Below, one piece after another: positions 39,734 through 48,257 of a stretch of 64,000 nucleotides of DNA. The position numbers and the translations under genes were made by a program. Position 1 is the first letter of the stretch, and each line of letters starts with the position of its first letter. Location: assembly GCA_016212855.1 (NCBI GenBank), contig JACRDP010000019.1:109393-173392 (forward strand), written 5' to 3'. The notes beneath the pieces are model-generated. The model searched no databases. It had not been told where the DNA came from and saw only the letters and a program-made list of their open reading frames with translations. The stretch comes from Elusimicrobiota bacterium. Lineage in GTDB: Bacteria > Elusimicrobiota > Elusimicrobia > UBA1565 > UBA9628.

Positions 39734-40192
39734 ATGAACTTTAAGCCGCTCGCGCCGCTGCTGATCTCGCTCGGACTGTCCGCAACCGCCGGCGCCGCCG
39801 TCCTCCCGGTGTATCTGCCGACCACGAACGTCAACGTCGTCCCCTTGGTCATGCCCGGCATCACCCTCGAGATCATCCCGCTGACCATGCCCGGCGCGCC
39901 CTCGCACGCCGACATCGAGCTTCCGGCTCCCCTCAGCGCGCCTCTTCCCCTTCGCCTGCCCACTCCCAACGCCATCCCCGTTAATGTCGCCGTCGCTGTC
40001 GCCATCCGGCCCCTTCCTGTCGTCGAGGCCGTCGCCGCCGTCCCCGCCGACGAGCATACGTCGGCCCGCGCGCTCAACGACCTGCGCGACGCCATCGCCG
40101 GCCGCCCGTCGATCCGCGTCGCTCACGCGGAAGCGGTGTTCGACGGCCGCCGCGAGTCCGTCAGCCCGACCCTTCCCGCCGGCCGTTTGTAA
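39734..40192 (+). CDS. Secreted Pro/Val-rich protein, unknown
   Basis: 152 residues with a signal peptide (about 1-22, ending TAGAA). The mature part is rich in Pro, Val and Ile with imperfect repeats (VYLPTTNVNVVPLVMPGITLEIIPLTMPGAP), then a helix with His/Asp (DEHTSARALNDLRDAIAG). No family recognised. Located between the TonB-like and TPR genes, so an envelope role is likely. Confidence 0.65.
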   Translation: MNFKPLAPLLISLGLSATAGAAVLPVYLPTTNVNVVPLVMPGITLEIIPLTMPGAPSHADIELPAPLSAPLPLRLPTPNAIPVNVAVAVAIRPLPVVEAVAAVPADEHTSARALNDLRDAIAGRPSIRVAHAEAVFDGRRESVSPTLPAGRL

Positions 40193-40208
40193 CGCAACAG
40201 CCGGGCAA

Positions 40209-40237
40209 TTGACTTTTAGGAAGGCCGCTCCTACACT
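40209..40237 (+). promoter_or_regulatory. Sigma70-type promoter for TPR gene
   Basis: TTGACT (40209-40214), 17-bp spacer, TACACT (40232-40237), 6 nt to the GTG start: a textbook promoter giving a leaderless mRNA. Confidence 0.8.
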
Positions 40238-40243
40238 TCAGGC

Positions 40244-42619
40244 GTGAGGCGCTCCACGAGCGTCGTCCTTTCTTTTTGCCTGGCCGCCGTCGCGGCGCGC
40301 GGCGCGCCGTCTCCGAAATATAAGTACGCGGAGGAGGCGCCTTCGCGCGACGGCTGGAACTCCATGAACATGGAGGCGCAGGCGGTGATGGGCGAGCTCC
40401 AGCTCCAGGCCGGGGACGCGCGCGGCGCGCAGAAGACCTTCCAGCGCACGCTCGACCTCGGCACCAAGGTGCGCGGCCCCAAGGCCGAGGTCGCGGCGCA
40501 AAGCCACTACCGCAGCGCCGAGCTGGCGCTCGCCAAAGGGGAATACTCCGACGCGAGGCGAAACCTCGAGATCCTGATCCAGCGCTACCCCGAGACCGAG
40601 TGGGCCGGCAAGGCGAAAAATCTCCTCGCGGCCCTGCCCGACAACAACGTCGCGCCGGCCGCCGAGGCCGACGAGCCCTACGTCCCCGCGATGCCGTCGT
40701 CCTCGGCCGAGGAGGCGCTCGGCCGCCTGCGCGCCGCGATCGATGAGGGCCGCGTCGAGGCCGCGCTCGCCGAAGCCTACGATTTCCGCCGCCGTTATCC
40801 GTCCCGCGCGGAGTCGGCCGAAGTCGACCTCGCGGCCGGCGCCCTGCACCTGCGCCGCGGCGAGGCCGCGCGCGCGGTGCGCTTTCTTAAGCCGCTGGCG
40901 GCGGGCTCCGATCAGTCGGTGAAGTACAAGGCCCTGCACCTCATCGGGGCCGCGCTCGCCACGCTCGGGCTCGACGAGGCTGCGCTGAAGCTCATCCCCG
41001 AGGCCGACCCGGCGTCCACTCCCGATCGTTGGCTTGCCTTATCCCAGGTCTGGCGCGCCGCGGCGGAAGAACGGCTCGGTCGCGCCGCCGAAGCCGCCGA
41101 GCATTACCGCGCGGTCTCGGCCTCCGGGCAGGACTCACCCGTAAAGGCCTACGCGCTGGCCGCGATCGCCGCCGATTGGGACCGCAAGGGAAAGCCGGAC
41201 CGCGCGCGCGACGCGCTCCAACGCGCGGGCGAGGCCGCGAACAAATGGGGGCTCGTCGAGCTGCGCGAATCCGCCGCGCTGTCGGAGGCTCACCTGCTTC
41301 AGCGCGCCAAGAAGCTCGGCGAGGCGGAAAAATCCTACGCCGATTTCGCGACGCGCTTTCCGCAAAGCCCGCTGCGCGCCCAGGCGCTGTATCAGCGCGC
41401 CCTGTGCCTCAAGAAAATGGGGCGGCCCGAGGACTCCGCCGCGGTCCTCGAGGACCTGGCGGCGCGCCACCCCGGCTCGGCCTACGCCGCCGACGCTCAC
41501 CTCCAACTCGGACAGCTGTACACCGAGCTCGGTCGCTCCGAGCGCGCGCTCGAGCACTACCGCTTGATGGGGCGCGCCTCGGAAGCCCAGGACGGCGACC
41601 GCGAGGCGCTGTTGCTGATGGCGCAGGTCCACTACAACAAGAAGCGCTGGGCCGACGCCATTCCGCTGTATAAGAAATATCTGGAGAGCGCGCCCGGAGA
41701 CGCGAAGACGAAGGAAGTCGAAGGCCTCCTGCTCGTCGCGACCTGGCAGAACGATAAGGAGGATCCGGCGCTCCCGGCGCTCGTCGCGAAGTATCCGAAT
41801 CATCAGCTGGCGGCGCGCATCCGCTGGGATCTCGCCGCCAAGGCGTACAAGAACGGCGATTGGGACGCGGCCGAGCAATTGTTCCGGCGCCACATCGAGG
41901 ATAACCCGCACGCCTCGAACGTCGGCGACGCCCGCTATTACCGCGCCGAGTCCTTGCGCCAGCTCGCCCGGACCGACGAGGCCGCGGGCGCCTACCGCAA
42001 ATTTCTCGCCGCCCATCCGAAGCATCCGCGCGCGAAGGACGCGGCGATGACCTTGGGCGCCATGCTCTATGAGTCCGGAGACGCCGCCGGCGCGGCCGCC
42101 GCTTACGGGAAGCTCGACGGCGCCGACGCGGCCTACAACCGCGCGCTCGCTTTGGCCAAGTCCGGCCGCGAGCGCGACACCGAGAAGGCCTGGGCCGCGT
42201 TCGCGATGAAATACCCGAAGCATGAGAAAGCATCCTGGGCCTGGGCGCAGATCGCGCGCCTGCGCGAGGACCGCGAGGATCTCGCCGGCGCCGCGGACGC
42301 CTACGCGCGCGCGACGGGAACGGGCGAGCGCATGAAGGCGCTTTACTCGCTCGGACGCCTGCAGGAACGGCGCAAGAAGACGAAGGAGGCGAAGAACGCC
42401 TACGAGCGGCTGAGGGCGCTGTCGCCGAAGAGCGATCCGGCTCGCCTGTCGGGCTTATTGCGTCTGGCTCTGATGCTCGAACTCGAGGACAAGCCGCAAT
42501 CGGCGGCTCCGCTCTACGGCGACGTTCTCAAGAACTCCGAACGCGGCGGCCAAACCTTCGAAACCGCCCGCAAGCGCCTCGAGGCGCTCTCCAGCGACAA
42601 GTCCTTGATTCGAAAATAG
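40244..42619 (+). CDS. Large secreted TPR-repeat protein
   Basis: 791 residues with a signal peptide (RRSTSVVLSFCLAAVAARGA). Almost the whole mature protein is tetratricopeptide repeats, with spacing like YbgF/BamD-type envelope TPRs (SPLRAQALYQRALCLKKMGRPEDSAAVLEDLAARHPGSAYAADAHLQLGQLY). It is probably a periplasmic scaffold. It lies between a TonB-like gene and an ExbB/ExbD operon, so it may serve the same machine. Its TAG stop shares a base with the following hairpin element. Confidence 0.88.
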   Translation: MRRSTSVVLSFCLAAVAARGAPSPKYKYAEEAPSRDGWNSMNMEAQAVMGELQLQAGDARGAQKTFQRTLDLGTKVRGPKAEVAAQSHYRSAELALAKGEYSDARRNLEILIQRYPETEWAGKAKNLLAALPDNNVAPAAEADEPYVPAMPSSSAEEALGRLRAAIDEGRVEAALAEAYDFRRRYPSRAESAEVDLAAGALHLRRGEAARAVRFLKPLAAGSDQSVKYKALHLIGAALATLGLDEAALKLIPEADPASTPDRWLALSQVWRAAAEERLGRAAEAAEHYRAVSASGQDSPVKAYALAAIAADWDRKGKPDRARDALQRAGEAANKWGLVELRESAALSEAHLLQRAKKLGEAEKSYADFATRFPQSPLRAQALYQRALCLKKMGRPEDSAAVLEDLAARHPGSAYAADAHLQLGQLYTELGRSERALEHYRLMGRASEAQDGDREALLLMAQVHYNKKRWADAIPLYKKYLESAPGDAKTKEVEGLLLVATWQNDKEDPALPALVAKYPNHQLAARIRWDLAAKAYKNGDWDAAEQLFRRHIEDNPHASNVGDARYYRAESLRQLARTDEAAGAYRKFLAAHPKHPRAKDAAMTLGAMLYESGDAAGAAAAYGKLDGADAAYNRALALAKSGRERDTEKAWAAFAMKYPKHEKASWAWAQIARLREDREDLAGAADAYARATGTGERMKALYSLGRLQERRKKTKEAKNAYERLRALSPKSDPARLSGLLRLALMLELEDKPQSAAPLYGDVLKNSERGGQTFETARKRLEALSSDKSLIRK

Positions 42620-42680
42620 GTGTCAGGCCTACCGATTTTCGATTCTCCCGAACGAATCGAAAATCGGTAGGCCTGACACC
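42619..42680. repeat. Stop-codon hairpin element 2 (GGTGTCAGGC family)
   Basis: Perfect inverted repeat with 27-bp arms (42619-42645 and 42654-42680) and an 8-nt loop. It shares the outer GGTGTCAGGC / GCCTGACACC with element 1 but has a different inner stem. It begins on the last base of the TPR gene's stop and ends 2 bp from the stop of the convergent gene, so it can serve both transcripts. Confidence 0.9.
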
Positions 42681-42682
42681 AC

Positions 42683-43090
42683 CTAATAGTCGACGCCTTT
42701 CTTGAGGTGAAAGGTGATTGCGCCGTCGATGTCGTCGCCGACGACGGTGAGCGCGCCGAGGCGCTCGGCCTTCGACTTCGCGACATACATCGTCGAGCGA
42801 GCGCGCTCATAGGCTTCGGTGGATTCACGAAGGGCGTTGTAATCCCGGAAGATCACTCCGAAGAGCGTGCCGATGCCGCCGATCGTGGTCGCGGTCTTGA
42901 ACGTGCGCCGAGCGTCCCAATACTCCTCGGCGGCGACGGCCTTCTCGGTCAACGGCTTGAATTTCGACGCGTCGCACGGGCACGTCGCCGCCGGCCGCGC
43001 GACCGTCGTCCCGTCAGGTGCGGCGGGGACCTGGGCTCGGAGGGGGAGGGCCGACGAAGCGAGCAACACGGCGAGCGCGAGTTTCTTCAT
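42683..43090 (-). CDS. Small secreted protein, unknown
   Basis: 135 residues with a signal peptide (KKLALAVLLASSALPLRAQ). The mature part has a CPC motif (AATCPCDASKFKPL), one hydrophobic Gly-rich stretch (TATTIGGIGTLFGVIF) and helical ends. No family recognised. An ATG two codons earlier is possible, but the TATGCT box ends exactly 6 nt before the start chosen here, matching the spacing seen at other genes in the window. Confidence 0.7.
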   Translation of the reverse strand: MKKLALAVLLASSALPLRAQVPAAPDGTTVARPAATCPCDASKFKPLTEKAVAAEEYWDARRTFKTATTIGGIGTLFGVIFRDYNALRESTEAYERARSTMYVAKSKAERLGALTVVGDDIDGAITFHLKKGVDY

Positions 43091-43096
43091 ACCCAT

Positions 43097-43102
43097 AGCA
43101 TA
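43097..43102 (-). promoter_or_regulatory. -10 box, small secreted protein gene
   Basis: TATGCT on the minus strand, 6 nt before ATG at 43090; it decides between two in-frame ATGs. Confidence 0.5.
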
Positions 43103-43183
43103 GCCGGGGACGACGCTCCCGGCGGGGGTCCTTCGGGCTCCGAAAGCGGGGTCCGAACGGCCTATTCCTTAACAGGTCCGACC

Positions 43184-43212
43184 TTGCGGGGTTTCGCTCC
43201 CTCCGCTATACT
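43184..43212 (+). promoter_or_regulatory. Promoter of ExbB/ExbD operon
   Basis: TTGCGG (43184-43189), 17-bp spacer, TATACT (43207-43212), 7 nt to the ATG of the exbB-like gene; leaderless. Confidence 0.75.
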
Positions 43213-43219
43213 CGTGGCC

Positions 43220-43855
43220 ATGAACGGAATGACCTTCGTGGACATGCTGAAAATCAGCATCGCCATGCCGATTTTGCTGGTCATGTCCTTGGTCATCTTC
43301 GCCCAAGCCTTGGAGCGCTTGTACTCGTTTTGGATCGCGCAGAAGATGCCCTCCGCGATGTGGGAGCGCGTGCGCGACCGGCTCGAGGCGGGCGACAAGG
43401 CCGGCGCTCTCGCGATCGCCCGGCGCGATACCTCGTTGATGGGAGAAGCGATCACACGCCTGCTGGGCCTCGAGACGGCCAACACGGAGAGGCTCGTCGA
43501 GGCTTTCCAGGTCTATCGCCAGCGACTGAGCCTCGGCCTCAACCGTCGCGTCGGCCTGTTCGGAACCGCGAGCTTCATCTCGCCGCTCATCGGCCTCATG
43601 GGCACCGTGCTCGGCATCATGCGCGCCTTCCATGACCTGTCCGCCGCCGGCGCGGGCGGCCCGGCCGTCGTCGCGGCCGGTATCTCGGAGGCCCTCGTCG
43701 CCACGGCCTTCGGAATCGGGCTCGCCGTCGTCGCGGCGCTCCTCTACAACTACTTCACGTTGACCGCGCGGCACCGTCTCAACACCGCCGACCTGTGGGT
43801 CCTCGAGATCGCGCAGCTGCTGGAGAACGCCCATGGCGGGCAGCCCGTTTCATAG
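43220..43855 (+). CDS. MotA/TolQ/ExbB-family proton channel protein
   Basis: 211 residues with three membrane helices: one at the N-terminus (ISIAMPILLVMSLVIFAQALERL) and two in the conserved MotA_ExbB domain (RVGLFGTASFISPLIGLMGTVLGIMRAFHDL and GISEALVATAFGIGLAVVAALLYNYF). It forms the stator ring of a proton-driven motor with the two ExbD-like proteins that follow. The stop lies 23 bp inside the next gene. Confidence 0.93.
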   Translation: MNGMTFVDMLKISIAMPILLVMSLVIFAQALERLYSFWIAQKMPSAMWERVRDRLEAGDKAGALAIARRDTSLMGEAITRLLGLETANTERLVEAFQVYRQRLSLGLNRRVGLFGTASFISPLIGLMGTVLGIMRAFHDLSAAGAGGPAVVAAGISEALVATAFGIGLAVVAALLYNYFTLTARHRLNTADLWVLEIAQLLENAHGGQPVS

Positions 43856-44288
43856 GGACGAAGAGGCGGCGCCGATCGCCGACGTCAACGTCGTGCCCCT
43901 GGCCGACGTCTCCTTGGTGCTGCTGATCATCCTGCTGGTGCTCTCGCCGATGGCCGCCCAGTCCATGCTCAAGGTGCAGACCGCCGCGGCCAAGGCCGAG
44001 GCCGTCATGCCCGCGCAAACCGAAGTGATCACGATGCACGATCCCGAGAAAGTTCTGGTCCTCGCCGTCACGGACCAGGGCTTCGTGATGGACGGACGCC
44101 TGTTCCCGGACCCGGCTTCGCTCACCGCATTCCTCAAACAGATGCTCCAGCCCCGCAACGACCGCAAGATATTCGTTTCACCCGAGCTCGAGACGGCTCA
44201 CGGCAAGGTCGTCGCGGCGCTCGAGGCGGTGCAGGCCGCCGGCGGCACGGTGGCGCTCGTGCAGATCGCCGACCCGGGGGCGCGCTGA
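43833..44288 (+). CDS. ExbD/TolR-family protein, first copy
   Basis: 151 residues. A cytoplasmic N-terminus is followed by the single membrane helix with the conserved proton-carrying Asp (ADVNVVPLADVSLVLLIILLVLSPMA), then a periplasmic domain (VLVLAVTDQGFVMDGRLFPDPASLTAFLKQML). It overlaps the ExbB-like gene and shares one base with the second ExbD-like gene (TGATG). Confidence 0.92.
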   Translation: MAGSPFHRDEEAAPIADVNVVPLADVSLVLLIILLVLSPMAAQSMLKVQTAAAKAEAVMPAQTEVITMHDPEKVLVLAVTDQGFVMDGRLFPDPASLTAFLKQMLQPRNDRKIFVSPELETAHGKVVAALEAVQAAGGTVALVQIADPGAR

Positions 44289-44716
44289 TGGCGAAGTACG
44301 CCTTGCTGCGCATGCGGGCGAACACGCCCGAGCCAGAGCCCGTGACCGAGGTGAACATCATCCCGGTCATCGACATCAGCCTGGTCCTGCTCGTCATCCT
44401 CTTCGTGACGGCGCCGCTGCTGGCCTATCCGACCTTGCCCGTGGACCTGCCGCCGGCCTCGGCCTTACCCAACCAGGAGCTGACCATCGCGCTGACGTGC
44501 GCGCTCGACGGCTCGCTCTCCGTGCGCGCCGCCGCGACCACCTGGGACAGCGTCGCCTCCGACCTGCGCCGCGAGGTGGAGAAGAAGAAGGGGGCGATCG
44601 TGCTCGTGCGCGCGGACAAAGCCGTGCCCTACAAGACGATCCAGCGCCTGATCTCGGCGGCGAAGTCCTCGGGCGCGGCGCAGATCGCGCTGGCCACCGA
44701 GCCGCCCCGAAAATGA
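44288..44716 (+). CDS. ExbD/TolR-family protein, second copy
   Basis: 142 residues with the same layout: TEVNIIPVIDISLVLLVILFVTAPLLAYPTLPVDLP with the membrane Asp, then a periplasmic domain ending ALATEPPRK. It is clearly diverged from the first copy, so the motor may use two different ExbD chains, as in Myxococcus AglRQS. Its stop overlaps the next start (ATGA). Confidence 0.92.
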   Translation: MAKYALLRMRANTPEPEPVTEVNIIPVIDISLVLLVILFVTAPLLAYPTLPVDLPPASALPNQELTIALTCALDGSLSVRAAATTWDSVASDLRREVEKKKGAIVLVRADKAVPYKTIQRLISAAKSSGAAQIALATEPPRK

Positions 44717-45585
44717 TCGCGGCCCTTCTCCTGGCGGCGGCGCCGGTCCTCGCGGCGGAGCGCCCGGCGAAATCCGAGCTCTCGCAGGACATCACGGTAA
44801 AATCCCGTGCCGCCGGGGCCGCCGGCGTGCAGGTCGCGCCGCCCTCCGCCTCCAAGCCCGTGATCGACGAGGTGCTCCGGTCGCTGTCCCTCGGCCGCGG
44901 CGCCCGGGGCCCCGCCGCCGAGCGCATCCGCACGGGCGGCGACTCGTCGCGTTACGCGCGCCCCTTTCCCGAGCCTCCGTTTCTCGTCATGTCCCCGGCC
45001 AACATCGTCGCCCTGTACGACGAATGGACCTTCGAGGTGTTCGACGACTCCGGGGAGATCGCCTGGAAGTCCGAGGGCGTGGGCATGCTCAACGACAAGA
45101 TCGACTGGGACGGGGGCGGGCCCGACGGGCGTCTGGCCGTGGTCGCGGGACGCTCCTATCATTACCGCTTCACCGGGCGCCGCGCGGGGCGCGCCTTCGT
45201 GATCGAAAGCGATCCGGTGCCGCTCAAGTCCTTCACGCACCGCGAATACGCGGGCGAGACGCGCCTCGAGGCGGACCTGACCTTGTTCTTCGACGACAAG
45301 GAGGCCGTGCTCGTGAGGAGCTCTGCCCAGTGGATCGACGCGCTCGGCTCGCGCCTGCGCTCCGGCGAACCGCGCGCCGACGGAAACTATAAGATCGAGC
45401 TGGCCGTGAAAGACATGCGCGGCAAGCTCGCGGCGGACCGGGCGAAGGCCCTGCGCAAGGCGCTCGCCAAGTCTCTCGTCGTCGCCCCGGAGCGCGTCGT
45501 CGTCTCGCTGATGCCGGCTCTACGCGGCGAGGCCGTCTCGGCCTTCCTTCCCCCGTCGAAAGGCGCGGCCCTCCGAATCGAGTAG
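44713..45585 (+). CDS. Periplasmic protein of the ExbB/ExbD operon (FlgD-Ig/OmpA-like)
   Basis: 290 residues with a signal peptide (MIAALLLAAAPVLAAE). The middle resembles a FlgD-type Ig repeat (DEWTFEVFDDSGEIAWKSEG..DWDGGGPDGRLAVVAGRSYHYRF). The C-terminal 100 residues follow the OmpA-like pattern loosely (LTLFFDDKEAVLVRSSAQWIDAL..RAKALRKALAKSLVVAPERVVVSLM), which would bind peptidoglycan. It is translated by ATGA overlap with the second ExbD-like gene and is thus the likely fixed point or load of the motor. Confidence 0.7.
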   Translation: MIAALLLAAAPVLAAERPAKSELSQDITVKSRAAGAAGVQVAPPSASKPVIDEVLRSLSLGRGARGPAAERIRTGGDSSRYARPFPEPPFLVMSPANIVALYDEWTFEVFDDSGEIAWKSEGVGMLNDKIDWDGGGPDGRLAVVAGRSYHYRFTGRRAGRAFVIESDPVPLKSFTHREYAGETRLEADLTLFFDDKEAVLVRSSAQWIDALGSRLRSGEPRADGNYKIELAVKDMRGKLAADRAKALRKALAKSLVVAPERVVVSLMPALRGEAVSAFLPPSKGAALRIE

Positions 45586-45597
45586 AATATACGCGCG

Positions 45598-47061
45598 ATG
45601 GCCGCGAAAAGCTCCAAACACCAGATTACTCTAATTCCCGGCGACGGAATCGGCCCCGAGGTCGTCGCCGCCGTCCAGGCCGTGCTCGCCGCCGCCGAGG
45701 TGCCCATCGAGTGGGAGGAACGCCACGCGGGCGCCTCGGTGTTCAAGAAGGGCGTCGCCTCCGGCGTCCTGCCCGAGACCATCGAGTCCATCCGCCGCAC
45801 CAAGTGCGCGCTGAAGGGCCCGCTCGAGACACCGGTCGGTTTCGGCGAGAAAAGCGCGAACGTGACTTTGCGCAAATACTTCGAAACGTACGGGAATATC
45901 CGGCCGGTGCGCGAATTGCCGGGCATCCGCACGCCCTACTCCGGCCGCGGGATCGATTTCGTGGTCGTACGCGAGAACGTCGAGGACCTTTACGCGGGGA
46001 TCGAGTACCTGCAGACGCCCGGCGTCGCGCAGGCCCTGAAGATCGTGACCCGCAAGGGCTCCGAGAAGATCTGCCGCCTGGCTTTCGAAATCGCCCGCGC
46101 CGAGGGACGCAAGAAGGTGACCTGCGCGACCAAGGCCAACATCCTGAAGTTCACCGAGGGCCTGTTCAAGCGCGTGTTCGAGGAGGTCTCCAAGGACTAC
46201 CCCGAGATCGCCCACGACCATCAGATCGTCGACAACTGCGCGCACCAGATGGTGATGCGCCCCGAGCAGTTCGACGTGCTGGTCATGACGAACATGAACG
46301 GCGACATCCTCTCCGACCTCGCCTCCGCCTTGATCGGCGGCCTGGGATTCGCCCCGTCGGCCAACCTGGGCGACGGCGCCTCCATTTTCGAGGCCGTGCA
46401 CGGCTCAGCCCCGCAGATCGCCGGCAAGGACATGGCCAATCCGACCGCCCTCCTGCACAGCTCCGTGCTGATGCTGCGCCATCTCGGCGAGATGAAGAAG
46501 GCCGACGCGATCGAAAACTCGCTGCTGGTCACGCTCGAGGACGGAAATATATTGACGGCCGACATGGCCGGCGGCGGTCGGGAGCCGTCCGGCACCAAGG
46601 CCTTCACGAAGGAATTGATCAAGAATCTGGGCGCCGCGCCGAAGTCCTACCCCCGGCGCGAGTATAAGAAGGTCCGCATGCCCGAGATCTCCCATGACGC
46701 GGTCTCGGTCAAAGCCAAGGAGACGCGTCCGATGGGCGTGGACATCTTCGTGGCGACGGCGATCGACCCCGGCGTGCTCGGCCCCGCGGTCGAGAAACTG
46801 ATCGGCGACCTGCCCCTGCGCCTGGCGCAGATCTCCAACCGCGGAACCAAGGTCTACCCGAACGATCTCGGCATCGAATCCGACCCCGTCGACTGCGCGC
46901 GCCTGCGATTCAAGGTGAACAACCACGGCGACACGTTGACCGACAAGGACATCGCCGAGCTCCTGCTGCGCGTCGGCACGCAGGCGCCCTGGGTGCACGT
47001 CGAAAAGCTGTTCAAGTACGACGGCCAGGCCGCTTTCACGAAGGATCAGGGAGAGGACTAA
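45598..47061 (+). CDS. icd: Isocitrate dehydrogenase (Thermus-type, long form)
   Basis: 487 residues. Oxidative decarboxylation of isocitrate to 2-oxoglutarate in the TCA cycle. The N-terminal catalytic core has ITLIPGDGIGPEVV, the substrate Arg/Tyr segment LRKYFETYGNIRPVRELPGI, and the metal-site motif MTNMNGDILSDLASALIGGLGFAPSANLG. A C-terminal extension of about 140 residues (after ~345) is the hallmark of the Thermus thermophilus type. NAD versus NADP use is not decidable by eye. A TAGAAT box lies 9 nt before the ATG. Confidence 0.93.
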   Translation: MAAKSSKHQITLIPGDGIGPEVVAAVQAVLAAAEVPIEWEERHAGASVFKKGVASGVLPETIESIRRTKCALKGPLETPVGFGEKSANVTLRKYFETYGNIRPVRELPGIRTPYSGRGIDFVVVRENVEDLYAGIEYLQTPGVAQALKIVTRKGSEKICRLAFEIARAEGRKKVTCATKANILKFTEGLFKRVFEEVSKDYPEIAHDHQIVDNCAHQMVMRPEQFDVLVMTNMNGDILSDLASALIGGLGFAPSANLGDGASIFEAVHGSAPQIAGKDMANPTALLHSSVLMLRHLGEMKKADAIENSLLVTLEDGNILTADMAGGGREPSGTKAFTKELIKNLGAAPKSYPRREYKKVRMPEISHDAVSVKAKETRPMGVDIFVATAIDPGVLGPAVEKLIGDLPLRLAQISNRGTKVYPNDLGIESDPVDCARLRFKVNNHGDTLTDKDIAELLLRVGTQAPWVHVEKLFKYDGQAAFTKDQGED

Positions 47062-47090
47062 ACGTTATAAGGATTTCCTCAGCACGTTTG

Positions 47091-47113
47091 CGCCGGGCGT
47101 CTCGCGCCCGGCG
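47091..47113. terminator. GC-rich hairpin between convergent icd and tatC
   Basis: CGCCGGGCG / CGCCCGGCG, 9-bp stem with a 5-nt loop; no T-tract on either side, so only a weak or factor-dependent terminator is likely. Confidence 0.45.
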
Positions 47114-47127
47114 GCCAAGATTCTGAG

Positions 47128-47910
47128 CTAGATTTCCGAAGCGTCCGAAGGACGCCGCTCGACGAGCCGCACGACCCCGGCCGAGACGAAGTACAGCCCG
47201 AGCAGGACCACGCCGAAGAGCACCGTCGTGGCGATCACGTCGCCCGGCGTGAGGAACGCGGACGCCGCGAGGATCGCGATCGTGGCTTCCCGCCAGTACT
47301 TCATCATGCCGCGCGAGCTCACCAGTCCGAAGCGCGCCAAAAAATAGAACAGTACCGGCGCCTCGAATGAAACGCCCGTGCCGAGCACGGTGCAGAGGAA
47401 GAGATTCAGGTACTCGTTCGGCCGCAGGTTCGGCCGCAGCCCCGCCGCGATCGCCTCGTCCATCAGGATCTTCGTCAGGATGGGGAAAGCGAGGCGGTAG
47501 GCGAACAGCGCGCCGGCGACGAAGCACGCGCTCGTGACCAGGACGAAGGTCGTCGCCATCTTCCTCTCGCGCTCATGCAGCTCGGGCCGAACGAAGGCCC
47601 AGACCTGATAAAAAAGAAAGGGCGAGATCGCGAACACCGAGGCCCAGAACGACAGCCTCAGCAGGGAGAAGAACGGCTCGGCGAGGTCGGTGTAGGCGAA
47701 GGGGGACACGAGGAGCGGGCCGCCGATGTCGAGCAGCGGACGCTTGGCGAGCTCCCACAGCCGCAGGCGGAAGAAGTAGCCGGCTGTCGTCGCGGCGAAC
47801 AGGGCCACGGCGCAATTGATCAGGCGGTCGCGCAGCTCGCCGAGGTGCTCCCAGAACGGAAGCCGCACCTCCTCGTCCGGCAGCTGTTCGGGAATGAGCT
47901 CGACGCTCAC
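47128..47910 (-). CDS. tatC: Twin-arginine translocase subunit TatC
   Basis: 260 residues with six membrane helices. The conserved N-terminal motif is FWEHLGELRDRLI; the conserved periplasmic/TM segment is SPFLFYQVWAFVRPELHERER, and a glutamate sits in GVSFEAPVLFYFLARFGLV. It recognises twin-arginine signals and exports folded proteins; the FAD lipoprotein at 31-32.7 kb carries such a signal. TatA/TatB genes are not in the window. It overlaps yraN by 4 bp (GTGA/ATGA type) and is last in the long minus-strand operon. Confidence 0.95.
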   Translation of the reverse strand: MSVELIPEQLPDEEVRLPFWEHLGELRDRLINCAVALFAATTAGYFFRLRLWELAKRPLLDIGGPLLVSPFAYTDLAEPFFSLLRLSFWASVFAISPFLFYQVWAFVRPELHERERKMATTFVLVTSACFVAGALFAYRLAFPILTKILMDEAIAAGLRPNLRPNEYLNLFLCTVLGTGVSFEAPVLFYFLARFGLVSSRGMMKYWREATIAILAASAFLTPGDVIATTVLFGVVLLGLYFVSAGVVRLVERRPSDASEI

Positions 47911-48257
47911 CGGCCGCTCCCGTCGAACGCCGCGGGGATGTGCTCGGCGCGGCCCGCGTCCACGGCGACCACGTCGAAGCGGCAGGGTCCGTTCCAGCCG
48001 CGCGCCTGAAGCCAGGCCCGCGCGGCGAGGATGAGCTTGCGACGCTTGGCGCCACCCACCGAGGCCGCGGCCCCGCCGAACGCAGAGGAGGCGCGGGCGC
48101 GGACTTCGACGAAGACGATCTCGTCCTTGTCCTTCGCCACAAGATCGAGCTCGCCCATCTTGGTGCGGAAATTGCGCTCGACGATGGCGAAGCCCTTCGC
48201 GCGCAGCAGTTCCGCGGCCGAGTCCTCCGCCGCCCGGCCCGTTTCGGCGCGATTCAT
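47907..48257 (-). CDS. yraN: YraN/UPF0102 family nuclease-fold protein
   Basis: 116 residues. UPF0102 pattern: GRAAEDSAAELLRAKGFAIVERNFRTKMGELDLVAKDKDEIVFVEVRARAS, with the restriction-endonuclease-like Asp...Glu-x-Lys/Arg arrangement (GELDLV..VFVEVRAR). Exact role unknown; it is usually next to rnhB, as here. The ATG overlaps the rnhB stop. Confidence 0.93.
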   Translation of the reverse strand: MNRAETGRAAEDSAAELLRAKGFAIVERNFRTKMGELDLVAKDKDEIVFVEVRARASSAFGGAAASVGGAKRRKLILAARAWLQARGWNGPCRFDVVAVDAGRAEHIPAAFDGSGR

